64,000 nt of DNA from Paulinella micropora (taxonomy: Eukaryota > Cercozoa > Imbricatea > Euglyphida), in the NCBI GenBank assembly GCA_009731375.1, contig BJOX01000355.1, forward strand, positions 167,967 through 231,966. Direction: 5' to 3'. Of the stretch, positions 38,010-48,060 are shown one piece after another. The translations under genes were made by a program, and so were the position numbers. Below the pieces are notes generated by a model. It did not search any database and was not told the DNA's origin. It was given only the letters and a program-made list of their open reading frames with translations. Each line of letters begins with the position of its first letter. The stretch's first letter is position 1.

Positions 38010-38651
38010 AGTATGGGCTGGACGCAACCTCAGCATGGGTGCGAAAATGGTTCGCCGTAGTGCATCAAAATAATCAGGTCATCGTCCTAAACAAACCTAT
38101 CCGAATCGAGGAGAAACAAATAGTAGCTAGGGGGAGAGCTCTACTTAACAACCTCATGGTTTTTGACGCCCCAGGGACCAAACCCCTCAACCCCAATAAG
38201 TGGTATGAACCCACCACACAGTGTCCCCTCAACACGGAAACAACCACCCAACCTACCCCTCCTCCTGAAACAAGTGATGCTCCCGAGTCTGATGATTCAT
38301 CGGACTCTGGGGCACAAGCTTGAAAACTGTCCTCTCACCTTTCTCAAAATGCCAACTGACCTGTATATCATGACATATACTGTTCTTCGTCTCCTTGTAT
38401 ATGTGGTTGGCAATGTGATGTGTCTCGTACCTACGTACCTTCTACTGAGATAGACACAGAGAGAGGTGAGAGAGCAAAGCAGGAGGATGACAAGGTGTTG
38501 TGTCCTGTTGTCCGTCCCCACTACCATGAAAACATACACGCCACTTTATTTCACCGCATGTGTAAGCACAGAGGGTCAAAAGCCATGGAAAGAATAGCTA
38601 AGTATAGGGAGTAAAGATAGTGGGGAAAGAGTGGAGAGAACGCAATAATAT

Positions 38652-39436
38652 TTGTGGAATAAGATCAAAAAGACACCACAATTCAAAAGGAACCATCATA
38701 TCGTAGAGCACCGACCCGGGATCCACATCTCCATGGATACCCAGGGTTGGTGGAATACGATATCATGGGACGGTAAGCGATATAAATTTACCGTTAAGTG
38801 CTTAGCCGGTCCAACTTTGGACTTGATTACTATTTGCGTCACAAGAATGAATTTTTTCCTTGTTTTCTCAAGGCTACTGCTTTCTTTGAGAGACACTCGG
38901 GAAAGAAGGTTAAGTTCATTACTTGCGACCAAGAGTACGGCATGTATAAAGAGTTCAAAGAGTGGGTTGCCGTAAATCAGCCGGTCTTTCTCGAGGTCCC
39001 GACCGGGGAGAAACAGGTCGTCGCTAAGGTAGAGAGGTCCCACAAAACCAATGGTGGGCCCGCCAGAGCTATCCTTAGCGACGCCGAACTTCCACCTTCT
39101 ATGTGGGTGGAAGCAGAGAAAGCCGCGACGTATTTCAGCAATCTCTTGCCCATCGCTCATGGACCCTTCAAAGGGAAATCCCCCTACGAGGTCATCCACA
39201 AACGTAAACCCATGCTACATCACCTCAGACCTATAGGGTGCATGGCTTTTATGAAAGTGGATGCTAAGAGGGGGAAAGGCGAGAGGGGAAAGAGAGTAAT
39301 ATTTCTCGGGTACGAACGGAATACCGGATATTATCGGGTGTACGATCCAGTTGAAAGGAAAATACACGGTAATGTTCGTGATGTCGTGTTCGATGTCTGG
39401 AAATTGGGGAAGAGGGAGCACAGTAGATGCATCTAA
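38652..39436 (+). pseudogene. pol: copia A integrase core
   Basis: Two overlapping phases together show a copia integrase: HISMDTQGWWNTISWDGKRY with the first catalytic Asp (about 38720-38790), then in the second phase ITCDQEYGMYKEF with the next Asp and VVAKVERSHKTNGGPARAI carrying the Glu. The RPIGCMAFMKV and KRVIFLGYE segments follow, as in copia integrase tails. A frameshift near 38860 splits it. Confidence 0.8.
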
Positions 39437-39612
39437 ATCTCTAGCAGGGACAAACACCTCTGAGATGTTTTCGGTGAAATGGCATTGCCCCCTCCCGAAC
39501 CCCAACGAACCCCACAACACCCAGAAAGTCAAGGTAATGCTTCGGAGGAGATATTGGTAGAGGTATTTCCGACTGGGGAGACACTTCCCCAGCCGGGGGT
39601 CTATCATCCGGA

Positions 39613-40662
39613 TTGCCCCCACACAAGGCGCCCCCCAATGACCCCAATACAGGAAACGGCGATACTAAGGCAGTGGAAGTCAGGGAGGGCAGATCTGACC
39701 CACCACCCCTAGTACCTCCGACCACGAAAGGTATGACCCCTAAGCTCAGTGGGGATCACGGGGAGGCGAAAGTCACGAAAAAGAAACATAGGACCAAAGA
39801 GAGACGAGATTTGTCTGGGATATATATGGAAATTCCGGCTAAAGCGTGGGGAGAGGGATGGGCAAAGCAAACTTACGGGGATAATTGGCAAACTGCGGTT
39901 AGCAAAGGAACGGTTTCTGCACCCGCTGCCCCAGTTGTCCGTAAAACCAAACGTTTCCCGGCACACTCGGTCCTCTTTGATGACGGCGTTACCGATAAAG
40001 TGATTGATACGGAAATTCTCAAGTATGCCGTTGCTCATATCCCGGTAAAACCACCACCCCAATCGACCACCACAAATGACGACGAGAATCAAAGTGAAGT
40101 CACCGCGCCCAATGCGGGTGGCCTAAACTTTGACTACGTCAGAATTTGCGTTTGTCGAGGGGAGAGGGAAACGGTGGCAGAGCCAAGGGCTGAACACAGC
40201 TTTAATTGGCGATCGCATGAACAAGGCGAAATTTCAGGGGAAAACATTATCTCGGGAAGGACCAGGAGCGCACATGTCACGGTATGCGCCCGGGAAGAAC
40301 GTGCAGAATATTGTCTTGTCAGTGAGAAATTTCCTGAATTCCCGGTGATACAGAAACCGAAAGACCGTAAGCAAGCTCGTCAGAAAGAGTTCGAGCAGCT
40401 GAAAGACCTTAAGGCTTTTGTTTGGTGCAAAGAAAAGGAAGCTAGAATGTCCGGGACACCAATCATTCCAGTAGAATGGATAGACACCGTCAAACAACAG
40501 GGTACGCTAGATGAGTTCCATAAAGCCCGAATTACGTTGAGAGGGGACCTTTTGAAGGCATACGCCCAGTATGACCCTAGAAAGACTTACTCCCCTACCG
40601 ATCAACATCGGACAATTTTACTCATGCTTACGCTGCATGTTTTGGGATCGACTTATGGTTGA
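39613..40662 (+). pseudogene. pol: copia A linker and RT fingers
   Basis: A 349-codon frame. Its end has FHKARITLRGDLLKAYAQYD and TYSPTDQHRTILLMLTLH, which correspond to the first part of copia reverse transcriptase. The DFTTAYLHAKI segment with the first catalytic Asp lies just downstream in another phase (about 40668-40700). Confidence 0.75.
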
Positions 40663-40735
40663 TCGATTTTACCACGGCCTATCTCCACGCTAAAATCCAT
40701 ACAACATTTATGTAAGACCACCGCCCGAATTCCAA

Positions 40736-41401
40736 TTGGAGGATTACGTTTGGCTTTTAAAGAAGGCCTTATACGGCCACCCGGAATCTGGTCGGTTGTG
40801 GTACGATATTTTGTACGGGGAACTCACGGGGGAACTTGAGTTCAGAACCTTTACGCTCGATAGAGCTTCCTTCATAAGACATGGGAGCAGTCTCAAAACC
40901 ACACAACTCCTATCCTGCCATGTCGATGACGGATGCCACGCTGCGACTAGGTCCGAACACCTCAAGATGGTCGCACACTTTGAGAAAAAGGGATTCAGAT
41001 GCAAAGACCTGGCTAAAGCCACAGAGTTCAAGAATATCCAGATTATTCAAACTGAGAAAGGGATTGCGTTACACCAACGCAAATACGAACTTCTCATTTT
41101 GAACGAATTAGGGTATATGAACGAAGTACCCGCTAAAACCCCGTTCACATCTGAAAATCCTGCACCTCTCAAGAAGGACCACCGGCTATTGAAGTATGAC
41201 CTAAGATGCCTAATAGGTATCCTCATCTTCTTAGCCGTGCATACAAGGCCCCTCCTTATTTGCCCGTTGAGTATTGCGGCCAAATCCCAAGTCCCCAATC
41301 CCGACACATCATATGCGATGGCGCATCGCATGTTCTTGTGGTTATTGACACCAAGGGCGCTGTTTTTCCGGAGGGGAACAAGAATCTTAGGAAACTATTA
41401 G
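40736..41401 (+). pseudogene. pol: copia A RT palm and connection
   Basis: VWLLKKALYGHPESGRLWYD is the copia LxKALYGLKQAxRxWY motif, and CHVDDGCHAA holds the catalytic DD. ALHQRKYELLILNELGYM and TPFTSENPAP follow as expected before the connection region. The end is out of phase. Confidence 0.85.
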
Positions 41402-41511
41402 AATCTTGTTTCTCCGCCCCAAAACCCCCCAAAGACTGGAAACCTAACCATGGATCATGCGCCGCGGCCAATGCAATGAACGAATCCATAGAAAAGTCTT
41501 GAATTCCCGGG

Positions 41512-42066
41512 ATGGAAGCTTTCAGCGTACCAATCATCGCTAATGTCGATAGGATAATATCGGAAAATCCGTTGGTGGGGTTTGTGGACTCCGATTTTGC
41601 AGGAGATAAAGTTTCGCAAAAGTCTGGGTCCAGGTATGTTTATTTTTTCAATGGGACCCCGGTGGCTTGGTTTTCAAAACTGCAATCTGTAATATCTCAA
41701 TCCACGTTGGAATCCGAAACGGTATCAGCTAACGAGGCAGTAAGAGAACTTCTCGCGATATTGCAATCTCTAAGGGATATCGGAATCAATCTCAAGGGCC
41801 CCACCCCTCTCTTCGAAGATAACGAAGGGACGGTATTGTTGTTTGAGAAGGGGTTAGGGGAGGCCCGTACCAAGCATATTGAGGTAAGGTATCATCTACT
41901 TGCAAAACTCGTTAAGGACGGAATAGTCAAATTATTTCGAGTACCAACTGAGGAAAATATCGCGGACATATTTACCAAAATACATTTCACGGTTGAGAAA
42001 TTTATGTATCTGGCTAAGAAATTTCCGTCTTGCTCGACAGGGAGGGTCGTGCTCGTATTGGGATGA
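41512..42066 (+). pseudogene. pol: copia A RNase H
   Basis: GFVDSDFAGDKVSQKSGSRY, SQSTLESETVSANEAVRELL, LFEDNEGTVLL and TKHIEVRYHLL, with ENIADIFTK, give the complete copia RNase H series including acidic residues. The end marks the 3' limit of coding in this element. Confidence 0.88.
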
Positions 42067-42723
42067 AACCCGATCAGTTTGCGTATTGAATCTACCCATA
42101 AGTTTCACTTTCTGAACACGTTATAACCTCGGTATGAAAATAAGTTATTAATTTTCCGCATACGCATCCACGAAATGTTTTTAGGGAGAAAGTTGACTGG
42201 GAGCTAGGGAACAAAGGACGTATCAGCGCCAACCGGAGTACCCTCACTTCCAGATACCGTTGCGTCTGCTTTCATATGGTAATTTGATATTAACGTTTTT
42301 CGATATATTTCGTATATCAGTATGGTCCGATGATAATTGCCTTTATTCATTACGATTACCATTTTGTCAATTATGGACAATCATTGACGTAGGAATTATT
42401 TCTAGAAAGTCAGTTAACATTACGTCGACCATAATCTAATAGTAGTGACGTGTCACGTTGATAGCGTAAAGTGTATATTGATTGTATATTCAGTAAAGTT
42501 CCGTTCGTATTGGTGGGAAGTACCGAAGGGTTTAAATACTCACCGGTAATCAATCTGCCGGAATTACTGTTCCGACGAACAGCCCGTCAATTGATTAATA
42601 GGTTATCAGTGTTACCGGATTCATCTCCGTGACACGCCTCTGCATCGCAATTCGTTTTTCGGACATTAGGTTTATTCGGTTTATAACTGGTTTTATCGGT
42701 GCACCCTTGACTGTCAACCACTC
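42067..42723. other. inter-element region, no gene
   Basis: AT-rich non-coding DNA between two copia-like coding blocks on the same strand. It should contain the 3' end of copia A and the leader or LTR of the next element, but I could not pair any LTR. Confidence 0.5.
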
Positions 42724-43206
42724 ATGAGTAAATCCCAAACACCCAAACTTCTCAACCTCGCGAGCGTACCCACCAACCGACTTTACCAGGAATGGCGATT
42801 CCAATTCCAATCATTCACTTACGGTGACAGTGCAGAAATGGGAGAAATGGTTGCCTCGACGCTAGAGGAGCCAGACAAAGCAATCGCAAAATTTCCCTAC
42901 GACCCTGCAATCATGCGTAATGCAGCAGAATGGTCTGACGAGTCCTCGGAGGACGATTCAGAACAGGAACCCCCGAAAGAGAGAGATAAGCATAAACAAG
43001 GACAAGAAACATCCTCACAGAAAGGCAAATCCTCTCTCCTCCTATCGGCAAAGGAGCAGCTGGAAGAAGAAAGCAAAGCCAGAAGAGCGCAGACGAGGAA
43101 AAAGAGAGCATCCTCTAAGAGAAAAAAAGCTGACAAGCAGTACGCACAGCGTATGCGAAGATTGGGACTCTATATATATCAGTTGCGTTTAAGGCACCTG
43201 TCCTAG
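42724..43206 (+). pseudogene. gag: element B Gag N-terminal part
   Basis: Starts MSKSQTPKLLNLASVPTNRL and has YQEWRFQFQSF, resembling copia Gag N-termini. A long acidic then Lys/Arg-rich stretch follows. The frame ends at 43206, where the next Gag piece begins in another phase. Confidence 0.6.
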
Positions 43207-43520
43207 TGACTATGTGCATGAGCGTAGAAAATAGAAATCCTATCGGCATGTTGGCTTTGATCGAAAAGAGGTATGGCGGCAATACCTCGTTGCCAGCCCC
43301 AAGGGAGATCATAAGATGGCAAAAATACATCGTTGTCAGCACCAAGGGAGATATAAGCTATTGGCTTGACGAGAATAGAATCACAGAGCTACAAATACAA
43401 AGAGACTACGGTGGGAAAATCCCTACTGACTTTTTCACTGCACACCTCTTACACAAGCTCTCGTTTCACCCAGCATTCGGAGGGCTCGACGCTCTAATGA
43501 TTCAGTTCAAAAATAAGTGA
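43206..43520 (+). pseudogene. gag: element B Gag central part
   Basis: KRYGGNTSLPAPREIIRWQK, GDISYWLDENRITELQ, KIPTDFFTAHLLHKLSF align by order with the central Gag of copia A (HYGG..., WLANYTTLL..., MRKLKHM). This supports a common family. Confidence 0.65.
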
Positions 43521-43538
43521 ATCACTTCCCACTCCCAA

Positions 43539-44561
43539 GTGGAAGAGATGCTGAGAAAAATCTGGATTAAGCATAAATTAAAACAGAACGCTCAGAGAAA
43601 GACCATTAAGGCAGGTAAAACCCCTGAAAGAACTAAAGGAGAACGTAAGACTTCTGAAAAGTCATTCGTGACTCAACAGACGGACGACGAAGCACAGCGT
43701 TGCTTCAACTGCAATTCCCCCGGACACTTAGCCAAAGACTGCAGTAAGCCTTGCATAAACTGCGAATGGAAGAAAGGCAAGAAACACCCCCGTAAGGATT
43801 GCCCCCGGTTTAAGACCAAAAAGCTTTCCGGCACTAAACCCTCCAAGAAGTCACCCCGAACCACTGTCGCAGTAGCTGAGCAAGCCTCAGACGAACAAGA
43901 CAATGAACTCACACAGGAAGAGGACAACACAGAACAACAAGACGAACCTAGCGAAGAAGAGGAAGAGAGTGAGTCTGTGTTTGTTTTCTGTGGAGGAGGA
44001 CAGGAGACAGAGGAGGAAGATAGGCCTAGGACTAGAAGGCAGTCAGCCAGACAGGCTAGCAGCAACGCAGAACAGAAGCATTTCACGCAGGCACAGACAA
44101 ACAGTCAGCAAAGCAGACGTCACACCCCAGACAGTCTCAGTCTAGACAGTCGCAGACTAGGCAGTCCCAGACTAGCAGTCAGCAAGAAAGACCGTCACAG
44201 ACAGGCAGACAGCAGAGCAGACAGTCGCAGACAAGGCAGTCCCAGACTAGCAGTCGGCAAGAAAGACAGTCTCAAAACAGCAGTCAGCAGCAAAGCAGTC
44301 GACAGAGTAGACAACAACTCACAGACAGCAAACAACAGGCAACAACGACACAGAACAAGCCACACACTGCTCACTCACGAAAGGACAAACGAGAGACAGG
44401 AGAACAGAGAGATCAAAGCAAGAGAGAGAAAGACGAGACAGAGTCTATCACTACACGCACAGCCTCTCCTGAAAGTACCCAGTCTCAATCGAGACGTACA
44501 GGTCGTTGCGAACCACCACCAAATCCCATCTATTCTAAGGTACAGCCTGGCTATACACTAA
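43539..44561 (+). pseudogene. gag: element B Gag C-terminal part with zinc knuckles
   Basis: CFNCNSPGHLAKDC (C-x2-C-x4-H-x4-C) near residue 55 is a canonical CCHC knuckle, followed at once by CINCEWKKGKKHPRKDC. An acidic Ser/Glu block and then Arg/Ser-rich tandem repeats follow. The frame then decays. Confidence 0.8.
44100..44300 (+). repeat. imperfect ~70-bp tandem repeat in element B
   Basis: Two to three copies of a unit with GGCAGTCCCAGACTAGCAGT and GCAAGAAAGAC, encoding DSRRLGSPRLAVSKKD and DSRRQGSPRLAVGKKD in the Gag tail. Confidence 0.8.
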
Positions 44562-44766
44562 CTAGCAAGCAGAAACAGTTAGTCAGGAACGAGACAGATG
44601 TCAGGGGAAACCTAAGATGTCAAGGGAGAAATACACGTGGCGAGCAATGCGGGATTACACGCGACCTAAATTTTTCGGTTCACCCAAAATGATGGGGAAA
44701 CGGTGCAAATTCTCGAAGTTCTGCGGTTACCACGCACACCAAGACCTTTCTACCCTTTCATAGACC

Positions 44767-45288
44767 TTGATAATTAGACCGGGAGAAGCAAGACCTGCAA
44801 AATGCGGGAGCTACCCAGACCAGAAAGGCTTAGAACAGAAAGCAGAATTGTACCTGCAACAGTACGGGAACGTACAAGGGTATACAATGCTAAATCAAGC
44901 ATGGGTATATTACCCACCGGAACAGTCGCATGAGTTCCAAGTTATGCAGTCAGCAGAACTGAATGCGGTCACGCTTCGGTACGCGCAAAAAATCGGTTTA
45001 CTTCCCACCACAGATCAGAAAAGTCAGAACCGACAGAACAGACAGAGAGACGAGTGCGAAGACAGACAAGATGAAAGACCAATACCAGAAAGTACCATCC
45101 CAGTATGTCCTATTCCTGAAAGGTCTTGTACTACATCCTCTGTCAACACAGCACAGTCATCTACTCACGTACAGCATCTCACTCCAGGTGGTCACTATCT
45201 CACTAGTGCAGCATTCAGACAGGCAGGCCTAGTAGTAGTTGACGACCAAGCACGCCCCAATCCACACATTTCACCCCAATGTAGTTAA
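44767..45288 (+). pseudogene. element B hypothetical frame cut by nested copia
   Basis: A 173-codon frame with KAELYLQQYGNVQGYTMLNQ and ELNAVTLRYAQKIGLL, then Gln/Arg/Pro-rich sequence. Its last residues come from the LTR of the inserted element, so the natural frame ended elsewhere. Just upstream, CQGRNTRGEQC (about 44617-44650) and FCGYH (about 44723-44737) repeat the C-x8-C...FC-x2-H pattern seen in copia A. Function is not recognised. Confidence 0.5.
45272..45276 (+). repeat. target-site duplication CACCC (left)
   Basis: CACCC directly precedes the left LTR of nested copia C and recurs directly after its right LTR at 51913-51917. A 5-bp duplication is typical for Ty1/copia. Confidence 0.65.
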
Positions 45289-45570
45289 TAATTCCGGTAG
45301 CTCGGTTGACAGAGGCCGGGTTGAAACCGGGAGACTTTGGTAGTTCTTGATTGAACAGATTGTGAGATATTTACTGAGTAAAGTGTTTGCCGCCTAAACT
45401 GAGAGCGGCAAAACCATAACAGGTGACTGGCTGACAATTCCAAATGCAGCAACAAGCTCAATCAGAAATAATATGTTTATCAGTCCTATCGACATCAATA
45501 TAATGGCGTAACTGTCATATCACGAGTAACTGCTGTCAGAAATTATTCTAACCGTTATTGTAATGTAAAG
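45277..45570 (-). repeat. copia C 3' LTR
   Basis: Matches 51619-51912 apart from several substitutions and short indels (for example an extra TTGAA after GTAGTTCTTGA). The element-sense purine tract AGGGGGAGCT (45571-45580) lies at its edge. Termini are not TG...CA. Confidence 0.92.
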
Positions 45571-45701
45571 CTCCCCCTAATTTCAGAGGTAGTTACTAAT
45601 AGAGTCACTAATGACATAGAAGTCACAAATATATTCTATACTTATCACTAAAGTCATAGGACACCTATACTGAGCAAAAACATAAGCAGACACTGTAATG
45701 C

Positions 45702-46857
45702 TTACTCGGACTGATGTCCAGACAGTCTGTCTGCCCCCTTCTTGAACAAGGACGGGCTCGCGATTTTCTTTGAGAGCACATCGGCGCGATTGTCTGCTGA
45801 CGGGACCCAACGCATCACAACCTCCCGCTTCCTCATCGCCTCAGTCAAATGGTAGTGCCTCAGAGCAATGTGACGCAGCTTCTTTCTAAACACCGATTCC
45901 GGCGCAGTGCACACCGTAGCCTGATTGTCGACATTGAGAGTCGGCGTCGCCGGCTTTCAATGGGTTCTCATCCGACCAAGGCAAAGCCCGAATCATATTA
46001 CGCACCGACTCAAGATCGTGCAGCACCTCCGAAGCCGCATAAGTTTCACTCTCTTGCGTGCCTGTGGCTAAATGCTTCTGATTGGAAGCCCTCACCATCA
46101 CCGGCCCATCTGCCAGGAACACCACACCCCCTGTACGCGAGTACATGCGACTTCCATTTCCCAGGGACGAATCTGAGTCCGCCTCCGGCGTACGGTTGCC
46201 ACTCGACGAGAACTTGACACCCCTGTTCTTGACGAACAGGAAATAGCGCAACAGCTGCTCCGCCGCTCGATAATCGAACTTGCTCCTGTCGGACTGATGC
46301 TCAGCCAGGTAACTCAACGGAAGAACCGACTCCGGGCAACACGCTTTCAAGTAGATGTAACTCCCTACAAGCTCCTGTGGCGAGTACTCCTCCAACGCCG
46401 GCACCATCTTCGATCCCTCTGGCAACCATGGCGTCTTGGCAGGCATCCACGGACGCCCGTCATTCCTCTTGAACCTAGCCATCAACGTCTCCGTGTACTC
46501 ACGCTGGTAGATAGATATGGTGTACACACCACCCTTCCTGCTAACCTCAAACTCAAGCGAGAGGAACTGTTTGACCGGGCCTAGATCCTTTACGTTTCCC
46601 CACTCCTTGTTGAGCTTCTCCACATACTCCTCCCGGCTTGCTTTAGATGCTGCAGCATGAATGTTATCATCGACATGGTAAGTCAACACTTCAGTCTTCT
46701 TCGTCTCAGGATCAACCCTCCCGAACATGACCGGCTCATTGACAAGGATGCTCTGCACAAAGCCCATCTTCTTCTGAGTCGGAACCACTCGGTCGTTCCA
46801 ATAGATGTGGCCTGAGGGCTTCAGACCGTTGACTGCCCCAAGAGCCTCCCACACCAC
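45702..46857 (-). pseudogene. pol: copia C RT palm and RNase H
   Basis: Continues in the same phase with WEALGAVNGLKPSGHIYWND, LTYHVDDNIHAA (catalytic DD) and YQREYTETLMARF. RNase H begins DSDSSLGNGSRMYSRTGGVV with TGTQESETYAASEVLHDL. A frameshift near 45930 moves the rest (NQATVCTAPESVFRKKLRHI, RADVLSKK) to the 45914-45702 phase. Confidence 0.88.
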
Positions 46858-46869
46858 ATTAGGTGGCGT

Positions 46870-47193
46870 CTAGCCAGCCGGAGGTTGCAGCCATACCGGT
46901 ACTCGCAGCTTTACCTGTGGAAATGCACTCTCTTCGTCCATCCCAAATATATCTAGGTCCTGCAATACCGCAAGAGCACACGTAGACCACACTAACTCAA
47001 CCCTACACGTCGGCAGATCTACTCTATCATACTGCCACGCCGGTTGTCGGAAACCAATGCCAGCAATCCTCGACTTTGTATCCACTACCGGACCATCGAC
47101 CGTCTCTCGCTTTTCAAAGTCGACAAACCTCGTTGGAACCAGTGGCTGCCCCGGAGGCTTCTCCAACACATGACGCTCCACTATAGCACCCAA
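46870..47193 (-). pseudogene. pol: copia C RT N-terminal part
   Basis: TKSRIAGIGFRQPAWQYDRV and LDIFGMDEESAFPQVKLRVP correspond to the first catalytic-Asp region of copia RT. A TAG at about 46867-46869 separates it in frame from the rest. Confidence 0.8.
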
Positions 47194-47610
47194 CCTAAGG
47201 TGCTTGTCAATGTCCTTGAACCTTGAGTCGTTGAATTTGCCTTAGGCAGTAGCCTCGCGATGGGGAACCGGGACCGTCACCAAGTATGCACCAGAACGGA
47301 AGTTATTTGGCTTCGTTGGCTTCCTGCTCCTCCCCTGCAACGATGTTGGACGTGTCAATGGTGTTACCCGTCCACACCACTGGCATTCCCCTTGCATCTC
47401 TCTTCTGGTCTGCCCCAGCACGACCCTGCAATCCTCCCGAACGAGGCAACGACACATTGGCAGACACCCTACTCCCACTCCCAGCAGGAGCTCTCGCATC
47501 CACCTTGCTGTCACGTCCACCAGCCGACTTCTCGTCTCCAACGACCACCAGCTTTATGACCCCACCTTCGTCAGTTGGACCATCACGTGAGTACTCACGT
47601 GCAGACGGAC

Positions 47611-47678
47611 CGTTTGCCACGTCTTCCACTACGTCGTCANNNNNNNNNNGTTTGCCACGTCGTCCACTACGTCGTCAA
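47611..47678. other. 10-N gap with duplicated flanks
   Basis: The 29 bases before the N run (GTTTGCCACGTCTTCCACTA...) nearly repeat the 29 after it (GTTTGCCACGTCGTCCACTA...). This is probably an unmerged overlap of two contigs, not real tandem sequence. Confidence 0.75.
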
Positions 47679-47847
47679 CTTCCCAGGCGTCATTTTTACC
47701 CTCACCAGTGACCACATCAAGTAATTTGTCGAGTAGTCGCTGCTCACTTGGCGTAAAAAATGCACCGGGTTTTTCGCCATTTTCGCCCTCTTTTTCCCGA
47801 ATGGCGGTAGCTGTTTGGAAGTGGTGTTGCAACGACGAGGCCATCTT

Positions 47848-48060
47848 TCATCGTGGGTAGAGAGTAGGCCAGCCATGTACCGTAGGATCCCTGACGACCA
47901 TGTCTGCCGTAGACACAAGCTTAGCTTCGTAGTAACTCCATACTTTGTAGGCAGACTCCACCGTGCTCACCCCCATGAACACCCCAGGCACCCCCTTCTC
48001 TTGTCCTTTCTTACCACCCTTGTAGTACACACACAGGCATCCAAATGGCTTCAGGATAGA
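47848..48060 (-). pseudogene. pol: copia C integrase C-terminal tail, frameshifted
   Basis: KPFGCLCVYYKGGKKGQEKG and GVFMGVSTVESAYKVWSY match the copia LRVFGCxAYVH...KxxxGxFLGY tail. It is displaced by one frame relative to the large polyprotein frame. Confidence 0.75.

Larger units (their letters stand above)
34728..42066 (+). mobile_element. decayed Ty1/copia retroelement A
   Basis: Plus-strand order Gag, protease, integrase, reverse transcriptase, RNase H is Ty1/copia. Coding pieces lie at 34728-36812 (Gag), 37032-38009 (protease), 38652-39436 (integrase), 39613-41401 (RT) and 41512-42066 (RNase H), in changing frames with several stop codons, so it is inactive. LTRs were not found, so the given limits are those of coding sequence only. 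It abuts the gypsy insertion at 34226. Confidence 0.9.
42724..45276 (+). mobile_element. copia-like element B, gag-bearing part, split by insertion
   Basis: Gag-like frames at 42724-43206, 43206-43520, 43539-44561 and 44767-45288 run in the plus direction, then are cut by the nested copia element whose 5-bp duplication CACCC lies at 45272-45276. Coding-like sequence resumes at 51913. No protease, integrase or RT motif is seen in either part, so it is either non-autonomous or deleted. Confidence 0.65.
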
